DNA of 64,000 nt from Eulemur rufifrons (lineage: Eukaryota > Chordata > Mammalia > Primates > Lemuridae): positions 171,151,501-171,215,500 of the forward strand of contig NC_090989.1 in assembly GCF_041146395.1 (NCBI RefSeq). The letters run 5' to 3'. The translations under genes were made by a program, and so were the position numbers. This document shows, piece by piece, positions 13,618-26,928 of the stretch (position 1 is its first letter; each line of letters begins with the position of its first letter). The notes under the pieces are model-generated. The model made no database searches, was not told the DNA's origin, and saw nothing but the letters and a program-made list of their open reading frames with translations.

Positions 13618-14849
13618 GGAGGTTAAGGACTAACAGTGACAGTAAATGGAAAAGAAAAGAAAACAAGGGAACCTAGGGCCTGCATATTCATAGGCTGAGA
13701 AGGCCAGGCGCAGGGGCATCTCCCCACGCATCCCTCACGGGGGAAGGTCACTCATCTGTTTAAAACCAACAAAGTTTTAAAAGCCTGTGTTCAAAACATG
13801 CAGAGATGTTGCATTACTTTTTCACCCTCTGACGCAGCGATTTGAAAATTGTGGGTCGTGATATGATTTGTGTAGGTCTTTGCCAGCATTTTAAAGATCA
13901 TAATAAAAAAATGTTAGCATCTTCCATGGTAAGGATCAGTATTATTTTGTAAAACTTCAATGTTGTGCTTGCATGAACGTGCGCACATCTTTACTGGGTT
14001 GCAATGTAAAATGTGTTTTTACTGTGGATAATGGTCAAAAAAACCTTGAAAGCCCTTGTTCAAGTGAAAATGTTTTGTAAAGGACCAAACTGTGAAATTC
14101 CTAGGTGGGCATTAGATGATACAAAAATAAAGGAATTACCCCATAATTTTACAGTTACTAATCATGGATTACTCATATAAAATATCTTTTGAAGAATACA
14201 ATAAACAGTATTTAAACTCTGAAATAAATTGTGTTGAGGTTATATATTAAAGGATAATAAATTGAGATAAGATATTCTTTTAAAAAATAAACTCTGGAAC
14301 ATTAAGTATTGGGAAATACTTCTTCTGAGAGATCTGATTTTTAAGGAGTAGTACTGCTCATTTAATATAGTTGTTTGGGTCTTTTGTTGTTATTTTGTTT
14401 GTTTTTATTTTTACCATTTCCTACATGGTGCATGGTGAAAATAGATTTCTCAGGCCCTGTTTCAGGGCATGATGTAACAGCTATCCAATGAGAAGGTCAC
14501 ATTCCATTAGCATAACAGCTCTCCTTTTTAGTGTGTGACAAAAGAACAATGAAGCCAACAGCTGTCCAGCAAACAAGACTCACTTTATTAGTGTCTCAAT
14601 AACTGGCATTCACACAGATTCTGCACACTCTGACATCCTTATGCTGTAACTCTGCAAAGGAATGTTTTGAGGCCCAAAGAAGGAAAGAACATGGGGTTTA
14701 TTTCTTTTCAATATTAAGAACATTTGTAGAGTTCTAGCTAGTTAAGAAACATCTAGAAGTTTTCAGAGTAATCACAGATAACAGTGCTATGCTTTAAAAA
14801 TTTCCTTTGAGCAAATGTTGAGATGGTATAGTTTTTTGGTTTTTGTTTT

Positions 14850-15650
14850 TTTTAACGTTGCGTTTCTTGAGGAATAATTTACATACAGTAAAATTCGCCC
14901 TTTATAAATGTACATTTCTATGAGTTTTGACAAATGTTCATTACCACCACCATAACTAAAATAGAGAATATTGCCATCACTCCAGAAAGTTCCCTCACGC
15001 CCCTTTCTAGTCAGTGCCCTCCCTCTATGCCCAGTCCCTGCCCACTTGCTGTTCTGATAGTTTTCCTTTTCCAGAGTATCATATAAACAGAGGATACTAA
15101 TTAGCATTTTGTGCCTTGCTTCTTTCATTTAATATAATGCTTTTGAGATTCATGCATGTTGTTGCTTGTGCCAATAGTTTGTTTCTTTTTATCACTTTGT
15201 ATTATTCTGTGGGTGTGAGGATGTACAGCAGTTTGTTTATTCACTAGTTGATACACATTTGAGTTGTTTCCAGTTTTCGATGATTATGAATAAAGCTGCT
15301 ATAAGTATTTGCATATAGTATTTGTATGGACATATGTTTTTCTTTCTCTTGGGTAAGTACCTAGGAATGGCATTGCTGGGTCGTAAGGAAAAGTATATGT
15401 TTAATTTTATAAGACAGTGTCAAAGTCTTTTCCAAAGTGGCTGTACCATTTTGCATTCCCATCAACAGTGTATGAGAGTTCCGGTTGCTCTACATCCATG
15501 TCATTACTTGTTACTAAATTTAAAAAATTTTCAGCCATTCTAATAGTTGTGAATGGGCATCTCATTGTGGTTTTAATTTGCAATTCCGTCATGACTAAAT
15601 AATGTCAAGCATTTTTTCATATAATAGTGTTTTTGTAACATCTACATGTG
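14850..15650 (-). mobile_element. Antisense L1 3' fragment
   Basis: Shows TGTATTATTCTGTGGGTGTG, AATAAAGCTGCTATAAGTAT, GGAATGGCATTGCTGGGTCG and TTTTGCATTCCCATCAACAG, the order expected of an L1 3' end read backwards. Confidence 0.85.
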
Positions 15651-17289
15651 AAATCAGTGCTTTTGTAGAAGTAGACAATTGTTGGCATGTCTCTTATTTC
15701 TGTGTTTACTATTTAAACTTGCTTTTGCAACCATAGAGGGAGATTGTATTATGTGGGAGGATTTCTCTGTTGTGTTTACATAGGAATACTACTCAGAAAA
15801 TTTTTCTCAGCCAAGACTTTAGCAGATTGCATACACATTGTCCCGCCGGGAGTGAGGTCTGCAGCCGGGGAGGCCACTGTTAGCTTACACCTAACTGTCT
15901 TAAAGCCATCATCATTCTCACATCACTTCTTCCTGCTGTCTCTCCCATTTCTATTAATCACTGTTCTTCTGACCACCTGGTCTCATACCACAGATTAAAA
16001 TTCGATTCTCTTGTTTCTCCTTCTGCATATCATGTTACTCACCAAGTCTTGTTGACTCTGGTTCTTTGGAACCCATGGCCACCTTTTACCTGATTCTTAC
16101 GACCTTAAGCCTGGCTCAAGTCCTGACAGGTTCTCTGCTGTCTCATCCGTTCCACGCATTGAATTTGTGTGATCTTCCTTAAACATCTCTTTGAAGTAAC
16201 ATGTATGTTCTCTAAAACATTTAACTTTCTAAAACTCTAAAAGATGAAGTTCTTGGCACTCAAAGATCTCTACACTGGGTTTTTCAGCTCCCTCCCCCTA
16301 TACTTTTTTTTTCCTTCCCCTCCAACCAGAATAGCCACCTACTGCCTCTAAATATGAAATATGTTCTTCCCTCCACTACCCTCCCCTGTTCTTTGACTTT
16401 TTTCTGCAATGTGCTTCCAGGGGTCCAAAAGCATTGCCTCTTTCAAAGCTCAGTTCAGGTTTCGATCTCCTGCTTGAAGACTTCCAATGCAGGCCTTGAA
16501 GATCTCCGCTCTCATTTGTCTGTATTGCTGACTGGTATTTAATCACATCCTATATTGTGTGAAGTTTGCAGACAGCGTACCTGTACTGCCTCCTGTTCTG
16601 AGCTGAACCACAAAGATGAGTAAGACATGGCTAATGCCCTTGACGAGCTTAGCGTCTACCAGGGAGGCACACACACAACCCACAGATGGCTTAAGTGGAG
16701 CGTGTCTCTAACTGGAGAATACACAGGGTAATGTGGGAGCCAGTCCCCCGACTCTCCAAATCTGTCACTGCACTACCTCATTTCTTATGGTCGTCTTTTT
16801 TTTACGTATACTTACAAACACATATTTTAGATGAAAGAAGACAAGACATCATAAAGAGGGAGGGGAAGAAAAAAGGGTAAAATTATCATATCCATAACCT
16901 CAGAGAAGATAATTTCCCTTTAAGTTTTATGTTTACCTTGGAACTTTCTGGCAGCTCAACAAAAAGGGAAACATGATAGATTTTATGGTTTCTATTACCT
17001 TGACAAAGAACCAAGCCTATTGTTTCATCTTATCCCTTGGGTTTGGGTGCCATCTGTATACTGACTTCACACTTACAACTCTGTGGCAAACCACTTGCTC
17101 CGAGTCCCAGCCTCAGATGACAGCTGCCTGGTTGTCATCCTTACTGATGACATCTCAGGGTGACCAGTTCAGAACAGAATTCTCGGTTTTGTTCTCCCCA
17201 ACCTGTTCCTTCCCATTGTCCACTTTTCAGTAAATAGCACAATGACCTCTTGCTTGCTCAGGTAGAAACTTACGAATTATTCCAGAGTT

Positions 17290-18185
17290 CTCCTGTTCTC
17301 TCATCCCTCATAATCCAGTCCTTCAGCAAGTCCATTCTGCTCATTCAAGCCCCTGGCTCACCTCTTGTTTGAGTTGCTGTATTGGCCTCTCAGATGGGCT
17401 CCCTGATTTCACTCTTGCCTCCCTAAAATAGCTTCTTCGCATGACAGTGGAGTGATTTTCTCAAAGAAATAAATCAGATCATACCACTTCCTGCTAAAAC
17501 CTGTCAGTGACGTTTCTTTAAAAGAAGAATGAAATCCGGAGTTTAATCTCTGGCTGATGAAGGCTCTGGGTAATCTGGCCCCTTCTGCCTCACAGCCTTG
17601 GCCCGTGGCACCTGCCTACTGCCCTCGGCCACACGGCGCCCACTTACTGGGCCACAGCCTAGCGCCTCCCCTCGGGGCGCTTCGGATGCGCCAAGCTGGT
17701 TCTTACCCCAGGGCCTTTACATCTGTCATTCTCTCTGCCAGAAATACTTTTTATTCATTCATTCTACACATAATTATTTTTTGTGTACCTGTGATAATTA
17801 TTTTTTGTTTTCTTATTTATTTTGTTAAATTGACAAATGATAGTTGTATGCACTTATGGTGCACCACATGATGTTTTGAAATATGTGTACAATATACACA
17901 TCGTTACCGAGTGTCTACTGTGTTCCAGGTATTTTCTAGGGTCTGGGGATTTAGTGATCAAGAGGACTGACAAAAATCCCAGCCCCTGTGGAGTGTTCAC
18001 TCTAGCTCTTTCCCTAGGCTTTTCTCACGTCTACCTTGTTCTCATGCCTCAGGTCTTAGATCAGATGTCACCTCAGGGAAACATCTACATCCCCTGTCCA
18101 CCTCTCTTTAAAGTAGGATCTGCCCTTCCTCCCTCAGTAATCACAGCACCTATTTATTTCCTTACTGGCATCTTCATAACTTAGT
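17290..18185 (+). repeat. L2 LINE fragment, possibly split
   Basis: CAGGGCCTTTACATCTGTCA, CTCTCTGCCAGAAATAC and, past an AT-rich insert, CAGATGTCACCTCAGGGAAA and TACTGGCATCTTCATAACTT. The order fits an L2 3' end interrupted at about 17765-18000. Confidence 0.6.
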
Positions 18186-18189
18186 TTAT

Positions 18190-18680
18190 TTAGTTATGCA
18201 CTTACCATCCCTGTGTGTCAAGTGGATGCTGTGTGCTAGGCCCTAGGCTAAATGCCATGTATTCGTTCATATCTTAACCCAGAGAGGTAGGCCATGTTCT
18301 TCGCCCTGCCTTAAAACCAGGAAACTGGAGCCCAGAGTGATTGTCTTTCACCTAGTAACTAACCCGAGTCCTCTGATTGCTGTACAGCACCCTTTTACTA
18401 TGTGACAGTGTTAATGATGATAGCAACAGTAATAAAAGTAGTAACAGCCAACATTTCTCAAAGTTAGAGTGTGCCAGGTGCTGTAATAACCACTTGCCAT
18501 GGATTATCTCCTACTGATCTTCATGGTAGTGGACGCTATCCTGATCTTGGTTTTGTAGATGTGGAAACCGAAGGAGAGTTTCAGTGCCTTGCCCAAAGCC
18601 ACAGGAATACTAAGGGGCACAGCTAGGATTTAAACCCAGGCAAGCTGACTCCACAATTGATGTTCTTAATCACTTTGCAT
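18190..18680 (-). repeat. Two antisense MIR copies in tandem
   Basis: First copy about 18190-18400 (TGCTAGGCCCTAGGCTAAAT, GGAAACTGGAGCCCAGAG). Second copy about 18420-18680 (GTGCCAGGTGCTGTAATAA, GGATTTAAACCCAGGCAAG). Confidence 0.7.
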
Positions 18681-20414
18681 GTAATTTTGCACATTATGCA
18701 TGATGTCTTTAATGTTTTTACAGTTTCATATGCTCACAAGCTGAGGTCATATTAATATCTAGTCATCTCATTTAAGGCATTTCTGTAAATTGCATTGATT
18801 CCTTAACTTAATGACAGAAAACTTAAAAAGTCTGGTCAACATATTTCTCAGACCACCTCTTGCAAACATCCCTTGTCTCTGCTGCACTTGGGCAGGAATT
18901 AAACGGTGTTCACTTGAGTCAGTTCTCCGAGACCAGCCACGGGGAGCACAGTTTATGGTAACGAGTGGAGCCAGAACCACATGTTTCCACGTGTTTGTGT
19001 TTAATTCCCCCGCAGGACGTTGCTTATTAGAGGAAGGAACTTTGTCTTCTGACTGTTTATGTTTATATTCTTTATGATTCTGGCTTTTATACAGCAGGTG
19101 TTTATATAACTATTTGCTAACTGTTTGAAGGTTAGCATTCTTTCTTTTTCAAGTTCCATGCAAAGTTGGGGAACTATATATACGTCAACTGTCTTACTTA
19201 TAGATTCTTTTAGAAGTATGTTCACAGCTATGAAAATATGTTTTTTCTTTTTAAGCATATAGGTTTTCCCTTACTGAGCTTTAAGTCAAAAGTGAGCATA
19301 TTCTGAATGGATTTGGTGAAATTTCCTGTAACAATGTCAAGTATTTCTCTGTTATCTTAATATGCAACATCATTTTATAGTGCAGTGTGGAGAGTTGTTA
19401 AGTGTACAGGCAGGTCTATGTGGATGCTGTTCTAGACAAAAACCAAAGAATACTGTCGGGTCTAAATAGTCTTGTTACAGCTACAAGGTGTTGTAAAGTA
19501 ACAAAGCAATAACTGTAAGAGATGCAAGATTTAAGCTAAGCAACACTTGAATCAAAAAGAAAATAAAATCAGTTTGATTTTGTAAGACAGTGACATGCTG
19601 ATGCTTTTCTAAGATGAAATTGTAGCTTTGTAATAGAAATCAGAGGCTAGTGGATTATCACTTCACTTATAGTACAATGTGTAAAATAATTACTTAGATT
19701 TCTCTTTTGTCTTATAAATATTTTAAACATGCAGTACTTTATAAAAGCTGTTTTCAAATTAAAGAATAAACAACTTGTTTTTTCTTATTGATTCTTACTT
19801 TAATAATGGTTAAAATGTCTACCACCGCCCCACTCACAACAAATTCCTCCTATACTTGTAGTAACATAAGCAAAATAATAATAATTAGAAGATGCTCTGT
19901 GCTCAGGGTCTCCATTTACACTACATTTCATGAGACTGGGAGAATCTGGTATCTGCATTAGACACACTTGCCCAGAACACAGGTTCCAATAAAGGAATAT
20001 TAAAGACTGAAAGGGAATGGAAACAGTAAAAATTCGTGTACACGCATGTGTCTGTGATTCTTACCATACTAAGCTAGTATCCAGAATCAAATACAACATG
20101 CTGGCATGGAAGAAAACCACCTGAAAAAGAACAACAAAGTACGTATTATACTTCCAGATTACCACTCAAATCAGAGTCTAAGATACTGATTAAGATTATA
20201 GCAAAATCACATTACAATGAAGTAGGCATCCTTTAACAATTCAAATACTTCAAGAAAGCTTGAATTCTTAATTGTTATCTTAGAAAATATGGGATACTTT
20301 ATGGCAAAAGAAAAATAATTAGAACTCCCTAGCATCCTTTTGTTCAAGTTATAAAATAAATGGGCAACATTTTTTTTTTGTTTCTAGGGCTACTAAGATC
20401 ATAGAAGGAATATA

Positions 20415-20764
20415 GGACTGGGTGCTATGGTTCACACCTGTAATCCTAGCACTCTGGGAGGACGAGGTGGGAGGATCGCTTGAGCTCAGGAGTTCCAGAA
20501 CAGCCTGAGCAAGAGTGAGACCCCATCTCTACTAAAAATAAAAAAATTAGCTGGGTAACTAAAAATAGAAAAAATTAGCTGGGTGTGGTGGCGCGCACCT
20601 GTAGTCCCAGCTACTGGGGAGACTGAGGATGGCTTGAGCCCAGGAGTTGGAGGGTGCAGTGAGCTAGGTTGATGCCACTGCACTCTAGCCCAAGTGACAG
20701 AACAAGACTCTGGTCTCCAAAAAGAAAAAGAAAAAAACAAACAAACAAACAAACAAAAAAAAAA
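20415..20764 (+). mobile_element. Alu SINE
   Basis: GGACTGGGTGCTATGGTTCAC start, A-rich middle with a partly duplicated AAAAATTAGCTGGGT segment (20545-20585), and a (CAAA)n tail. The internal duplication gives it an unusual linker. Confidence 0.9.
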
Positions 20765-21199
20765 CCAGAAACCCAATTTAAAAAGCACACCAGAATTCTT
20801 TTGTCTCTTTCTTTTAGACAGTTTTCTCCTATTTATGTAAGTTTGTGACTAAAATGAGATAAATACAATCCATCGAGATAAGAGATTCCCATAATGAGTC
20901 ATACTGACTTTGTTTGGCTTAGTGTGAGAAAAGAGGGGAGTTTCCCACACTTTAGCTTAATCAGATTATCAAACATAAATATATATGAAGCATTTTTTAA
21001 AAATGCCTATAATGATTCCTGGTTCCTTTGGAAATGTAAGACTCTGCCAGTATTTGATTTTGAGGACCCATTTATCCATTCACATGTAACCTCCTTTAAA
21101 AAATGGGAAAAAGGAGTGTGTTAGCTTTGTTTTTATGTATTCTTTAGACTTCCTTACTCATTATTTGCTAGCATTTTAGGGGGTGGTTTGGTATAAATG

Positions 21200-21519
<320 letters not shown>

Positions 21520-22549
21520 ATTTTAGCCTTTTTAGCCACTTGATAATATTGCTAAAGCCATGGTATGGCAGAATTGAGAGCCTAATTGTGGTTCCCAGTT
21601 ATACGTGATATTTTTTTCAGCTTCTAGACTTGGTTTTGGAAATCTTGTTTTTTCAGGCATACTAGTATTGAGTACTTCACAGAGAGATGGCTCATCTGAT
21701 TGAATAATAAAATTATGAGTAGCTGGTGCTTTAATTGTTTTTAAAGTATGTGCCAAAGCGACATAAGAACTTGATCAACTACAATATGGAGAGCATTTGC
21801 ATGAAAATAATTGTCTGCTGTCTTTAGTGTGTTATAAAATTCTGCAGGTAGACTCCCAGCAGTGAGACCTACACAGAGGATAATATCAAGAGCAAGTCTA
21901 GGCTTGAAAAAAACTAAGCATTGTCCTTTCTGTTGTCTTAAATAAATACTCGTCTGATGTTATTAATTGGAATTGAGTAGATGATTCTGTATGCATACCT
22001 ATTGCTGTTCCATAAAAAGCATGTAATAGTAAAATTTCATATTCTTGCAAAATTGGAAGCCACATAACTACTTTTGAAGGGAACAGCTGAAGAAGTCCCA
22101 GATTGTTAGTCTTCCTGCACTGGAGCCAAAGCACGTACTTTCAATTTGTTGTTCATAAGAAAGTAGTGTTCATTTGGGTGGGTCTTTTAAAGTGGGAGGG
22201 GAAAAAAAAAGCTTTCTCTTCACCTCATACTTTAATAGAAGACACCTGGTCCAGGCTTGGACTCCTGGCCATTTCATAGTATTGTGCCTGGTGTTTGTTT
22301 TTTGTCCCATGAGTACTGGTGTTAACCTTGGGGTGGGGCGAAACCAAGAGACTTCTTGCTGCTCTTCCTCTGACAGGCCTTGAGCAGTAAGTGCAGAATC
22401 ACTTGGGAAAGTAGAACAACCCAATTGTTTTTGTAGCAAAACCACTGAGTATCCTAATGGATAATAGAAATATCATTAATTGAAAAAAATCAGGCTGATG
22501 TTTAAAAATTGCATACCTTTTAACAGTAGTTACTATGGAGAAACTCAGT

Positions 22550-22700
22550 TAGGGTCTGTAGCTTAGTGAGTAGTATTGTCCGGGTTCCAGTCTCCTGCTT
22601 TGATAATTGTACTGTGGAAGCTGGGGGGAGGGTATAGGGGACTCTACTGTTCTTGTAACTCTTCTGTAAATCTAAATTTGTTTCAAAATAGATTTTTTAT
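22550..22700 (+). mobile_element. L1 3' end fragment
   Basis: GATAATTGTACTGTGGAAGC, GGGTATAGGGGACTCTACTG and CTGTAAATCTAAATTTGTTT resemble the terminal 3' UTR of old L1M elements, ending at TTTCAAAATA where the inverted repeat begins. Confidence 0.65.
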
Positions 22701-22776
22701 GTAAGTTATTAATCAACCTATATTAAGGAAGTTTTACTTACTATAAGTTGATTAATAACTTACATAAAAAATCTAT
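22688..22776. repeat. Perfect 30-base inverted repeat with 29-base loop
   Basis: Arm 22688-22717 (begins ATAGATTTTTTATGTAAG) and arm 22747-22776 (ends CTTACATAAAAAATCTAT) are exact reverse complements over 30 bases; the spacer is 22718-22746. It sits directly after an L1 3' end. No transposon termini or target duplication are evident. Confidence 0.93.
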
Positions 22777-23919
22777 AAGAATGTTTCTGACTGCCAGCCT
22801 CGTTACTTAAACTTGAAACTTAATGTACACAAATCTCTGTAGATTCATCTGAAAATTTCATTTATATTTGAAAAGAAAAAGGAAATGGGACATTGAATTG
22901 GGATAAAAAAAAACAAAAACAAATACCAGGGGAAGTATGGCCGCCTGCTTTTTAAAAATTCTTATTTCTATTTTGGTGCACAACCTCCATCAGCCACAGT
23001 TGAGACCCCCATGCTGGTTCTTTACATTTGGGCTCCTTTTGTGCCTGTCGCCCGCCCGTTCCCCCGTCGTTTATCTGCCCCGACAGAAACGATGAGGAGA
23101 CCTCTGTAGCAGTGAAATTACTTATTTAGGTTGAGAAATTATGGCAATTTAAACAATTTTTGATGTTCAGACAAGTCCTTAAAAAAAAAAAAACCCAAAA
23201 GCCCTCTCTATTATAGATCCACATTATTTAAATATTAATATATTTTATTGACACCAAAATATTTTCTCTGGTAACTTGTATATTATAATGTAGTTCCATT
23301 AGAAGTTGAGCTGTGTATGGTAGGGAGGGATCTTACTGTGTTGCAGATATACTATTCTATTTGTCTAAAAGATACATGGCTTTGTGTGGAGCAGAACAAA
23401 TCAGCCTCAGTTTCCCCACTTACTGTCATAATCATCTTTAATCTTCCAGTAAGTAACTTTTCCTGTCTTTCCAGCCAGTATGTTTATCACTATCCTCCTG
23501 TGCCTCAAATACATGAGCAAATGTATGATTTCAAAATATTTTCTTAAATTGTATACAATATGTTTAGGTTTTTTTTTTGTTTGTTTGTTTGTTTTTTTTT
23601 TTTTACCAGTCAGGTTCTTGTCATTTTATGTGTTTGGAGTTGCACTCAAATGAATAATTTATAAATAACATCTCATCTTCTTAGATTGGTCTGAATATTA
23701 CTTTCTGAAGTTCTGTATTTAAACAATTCCTCATTTTGAAAAATCATTTCAAATTCTTATTTAAGCAAATTGTCTTGGACATTGACATAGTTTGTTCATT
23801 CACTTGGATATTTTAATGTCATTCCAGTGGAAATTGTGATCTGTGTGTGGAAATAAAGTGTCTTAGAGATACCATTCTATGCTCTATCAAGACAGATACA
23901 ACCTATAGATCCAAATCCA

Positions 23920-24160
23920 AGGGTTTTTATACTTCACAGCAGATTATTCCATTCAGATCCCAGTTTTGGTACTGTTTAAGTTTTGGCAAATTACTTAACA
24001 TCTCTGAGCCTCACCTTTCTTGTCTAAAAATGGCAAAATCATAAGAATTACATATACCTCGTAAGACTTGGGTGAGGATTACATGAGTCAATGTATGTAA
24101 AGTATTGAGTGCCTGGAAGCTACTAAGTTCTGTATAAGTATGTATTGCGGCAGCTGTTAC
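23920..24160 (+). repeat. MIR SINE
   Basis: GGCAAATTACTTAACATCTC, TGAGCCTCACCTTTCTTGTC and GTGCCTGGAAGCTACTAAG in MIR order. Confidence 0.78.
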
Positions 24161-24899
24161 AATCAGTGTTTATATCATGCTTTGTGTTTGCCACTGAAAT
24201 TTCTCACTTGACTTTAAACCTTTTGGTTTTTCTAGGGATTTTTTGTTTAAGGTATTTATTAGTATCCGTTTCAAATACAAAACTATTTATATCTTCTTAG
24301 ACTATTCTGGCCAGGTGATAGTGGAAAGTTATGCTTATCTGTGGAGATTTCTATTTTTAAACTCTGTCTTCAGCCATCTGAGTCTATTTTGATTGTGTTT
24401 TTTTCCCTTGGCAACCAAAGTTTTTTCCCCCCTAGATTACAGCAGGCACCTCTGTGAAGCCGTCTCCATCACCTCTCTTCTCTCTTTTGTAATCCTCTTC
24501 TGCCCCCACCATGCCTTCCTCAAATATGAGACCCAGCGACTGTTCCTTTTTTTTCTTGACTCTACAGTGCCTGACACCTAGTAGGTGCTTAGTAAATGTT
24601 TGTTGAATTTATGAATTACATAGCATCTTTGATTTCTTCCTCGTGTACGACAAGATGAAATTCACATCATGTTATTTGTTATTGCTTATAAACTCAGCAT
24701 TATTACTAGTATTTTAAGTCTGTTTGGAGTAAACTTCTGCTCTTGGGAACCCTTGAAGGTATCAGTAGATTAACTGAAGATAACCTTCAATTGTCAAGAA
24801 AAGTCAAATTTATGTTTTACATGTCTTTCCTTGTAAGTTGGTGAAGTGTGTAATGGAACTGACATTGTTAGGCTGATAAAATACACATTTTGCCACTTT

Positions 24900-25233
24900 T
24901 TTTTTTTTTTTTTTGAGACAGAGTCTCGCTCTGTTGCCTGGGCTAGAGTGAGTGCTGTGGCGTCAGCCTAGCTCACAGCAACCTCAGACTCCTGGGCTCA
25001 AGTGATCCTCCTGCCTCAGCCTCCCGAGTAGCTGGGACTACAGGCATGTGCCACCACGCCCGGCTAATTTTTTTCTATATGTTTTTAGCTGTCAATATAG
25101 TTTCTTTCTATTTTTAGTAGAGACAGGGTCTCACTCTTGCTCAGGCTGGTCTCGAACTCCTGACCTTTGAGCAATCCACCCGCCTCGGCCTCCCAGAGAG
25201 CTAGGATTACAGGTGTGAGCCACCACGCCCGGC
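24900..25233 (-). mobile_element. Alu SINE (strepsirrhine type)
   Basis: Poly(T) then GAGACAGAGTCTCGCTCTG through GCCCGGCC. A 16-base duplication, CACATTTTGCCACTTT, flanks it (24884 and 25234). It carries TTTTTTCTATATGTTTTTAG and GTCAATATAG. Confidence 0.94.
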
Positions 25234-25744
25234 CACATTTTGCCACTTTGAAAGTAAAAAGATGTTACTCTACTGTGTTTCCTATTGTTTCTCCAGTGCT
25301 TACAAGAGCTCTGGAAAAAAATAATACTTACTGCAGAAGCACACAGATTTATTTGCAAACATCAGAGCATTTACTGAAAATGTGCCAAAAACCTGTATGT
25401 AATCTTTGTTTTTTTTTAGCTTATCTATTTTCACAAGCAAGGTTACTAAAATCTGTTTGCTGCACTTAGTCCAGTAAATTGAATAAGTACACTTTCAGAG
25501 AATCCTTCTCATTAGTATACATGGAAGGAAATGTTGGAGTCCTCAGAAGCCACACATTATTATGTATCTAATTTGTTAGACAGTTAACATAGGTGTCTGA
25601 CTTGAGAAAAGTTGTTAAAATTGACAAAGTAAACAGGACTGTTTCTGTCTTGTTTATATGGCATCTTCTTCATCTCCTTCGCGGCCTTCTTAACCTTCCA
25701 GATATATTTGTCAGGGGGGAAGTACGGAGAGTAGGAAATTAGTG

Positions 25745-25860
25745 CTAACTTTACTGTTATTCTTTCGGTTGTGAAAGAATAAGTTCAGTTCAAAAGTCTG
25801 TAGTTAAGGACCTCTAGAAGGCCACATGTGGCCTTAAGGCTGCAGGTTCCTACCCTGGAC
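25745..25860. mobile_element. Fragment of the same hAT-type element
   Basis: Shares AAGGCCACATGTGGCCTT and AGGCTGCAGGTTCC with the copy at 29976-30168. Only the right half is present, starting after a small TTATTCTTTC/GAAAGAATAA hairpin. Confidence 0.6.
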
Positions 25861-25869
25861 TCAATAAGT

Positions 25870-26600
25870 TAGATAATAAACAATCCAGTAAAAATGTGCA
25901 GAACATCTGAACAGACGCTTCACCAAAGAAGTTATAATGAATGGCAAATAAGTACATAAGAAAGCTCAACATCATTAGTCATTAGGGAAATGCAGATTAA
26001 AACCATAGTGAAATTGAACTATGCACTTATTCAAATGGTTAAAATTTTAAAATGGTGACAATACCAAATGTTGGGAAGAATGTAGAGAAACTGGAACTAG
26101 TGGGAATGTAAAATGATGCAACCACTTTGGAAAACAGTTCGGCAGTTCTTCAAAAGTTAAATCTATACCTGCCATGTGGTCTAACTATTTCACTCCTAGG
26201 TATTTCCCCAAGAGAGAGAAATGCATGTGTCTGTGAAAGATTCGTATACACATGTTCATAGCAGCTTTATTTGTAATAGCCCAAAATTAGAAAAATCCCA
26301 ACAGGCCAATACATAAATTATCACATAACCAATGGAATATTACCTGCCAATAAAAAAGGAATGAACTGTTGATATCTGCTTGACATGGATGAATTGTAAA
26401 ATAATCCTGAATGAAAGAAGCCAGACCTAAAAAAAAATTAATGTATGATTATATTTGTATAAAATTCTAGAAAGGGCAAACTAATATAGAATGACAGATT
26501 GCTTAGGGGTAGTGAGGAAGGGTGGGAAGAGGTTACATAAAGACACAAGAAAACTTTTAGTTCATGGATAAGTTCACTGTCTTAATTGTGGTGATTTTGT
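25870..26600 (+). mobile_element. L1 3' fragment (ORF2 end and 3' UTR)
   Basis: CATCATTAGTCATTAGGGAA, ATGCAGATTAAAACCATAGT, TTCATAGCAGCTTTATTTG and GAACTGTTGATATCTGC follow the sense order of an L1M ORF2 end and 3' UTR. A GT repeat closes it. Confidence 0.88.
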
Positions 26601-26620
26601 GTGTGTGTGTGTGTGTGTGT
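26597..26620. repeat. (GT)n microsatellite
   Basis: About 11 GT units at the 3' end of an L1 fragment, 240 bases before a coding exon. Confidence 0.95.
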
Positions 26621-26858
26621 ATCACACATATTCCCTGAAAATTGTTTCCTTTGAGCACTCTAATGTAGCTGTCACCCTTGTTTCTTTGACTTATTTTAGA
26701 ATGCAGTTAAATCCTTGGGAAAGTCACTTATGTCATCAGTGGAGAATGCCACCAAAATAGCTTCTCACTTAAGTTCCCATCCCCAGAGCTAACCCACAGG
26801 AGGTTCCGATAAATTCAAATATTTAATAACTTGTATTTTTCTTTCTCCTTAAACACAG

Positions 26859-26928
26859 GCCCTCTGGTCCTGGAGGCAGGATCATGTGGTGGATTCTTGG
26901 CAGTCAGCAGTCTGTGGAGCTTTTGCAG
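26859..26928 (+). CDS. SLC25A26: SLC25A26 coding exon, residues about 167-190
   Basis: A 70-base exon (phase 0 in, phase 1 out) encodes [20 protein letters not shown] followed by AFA and the first base of a glycine codon. It matches the human carrier at residues 167-190 as I remember it. It covers the loop after helix 4 and the start of helix 5, where the third carrier repeat begins. The acceptor AAACACAG and the donor GTGCAA bound it. The donor is less ideal than the others, but the split glycine codon joins exactly to the next exon. Confidence 0.95.
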
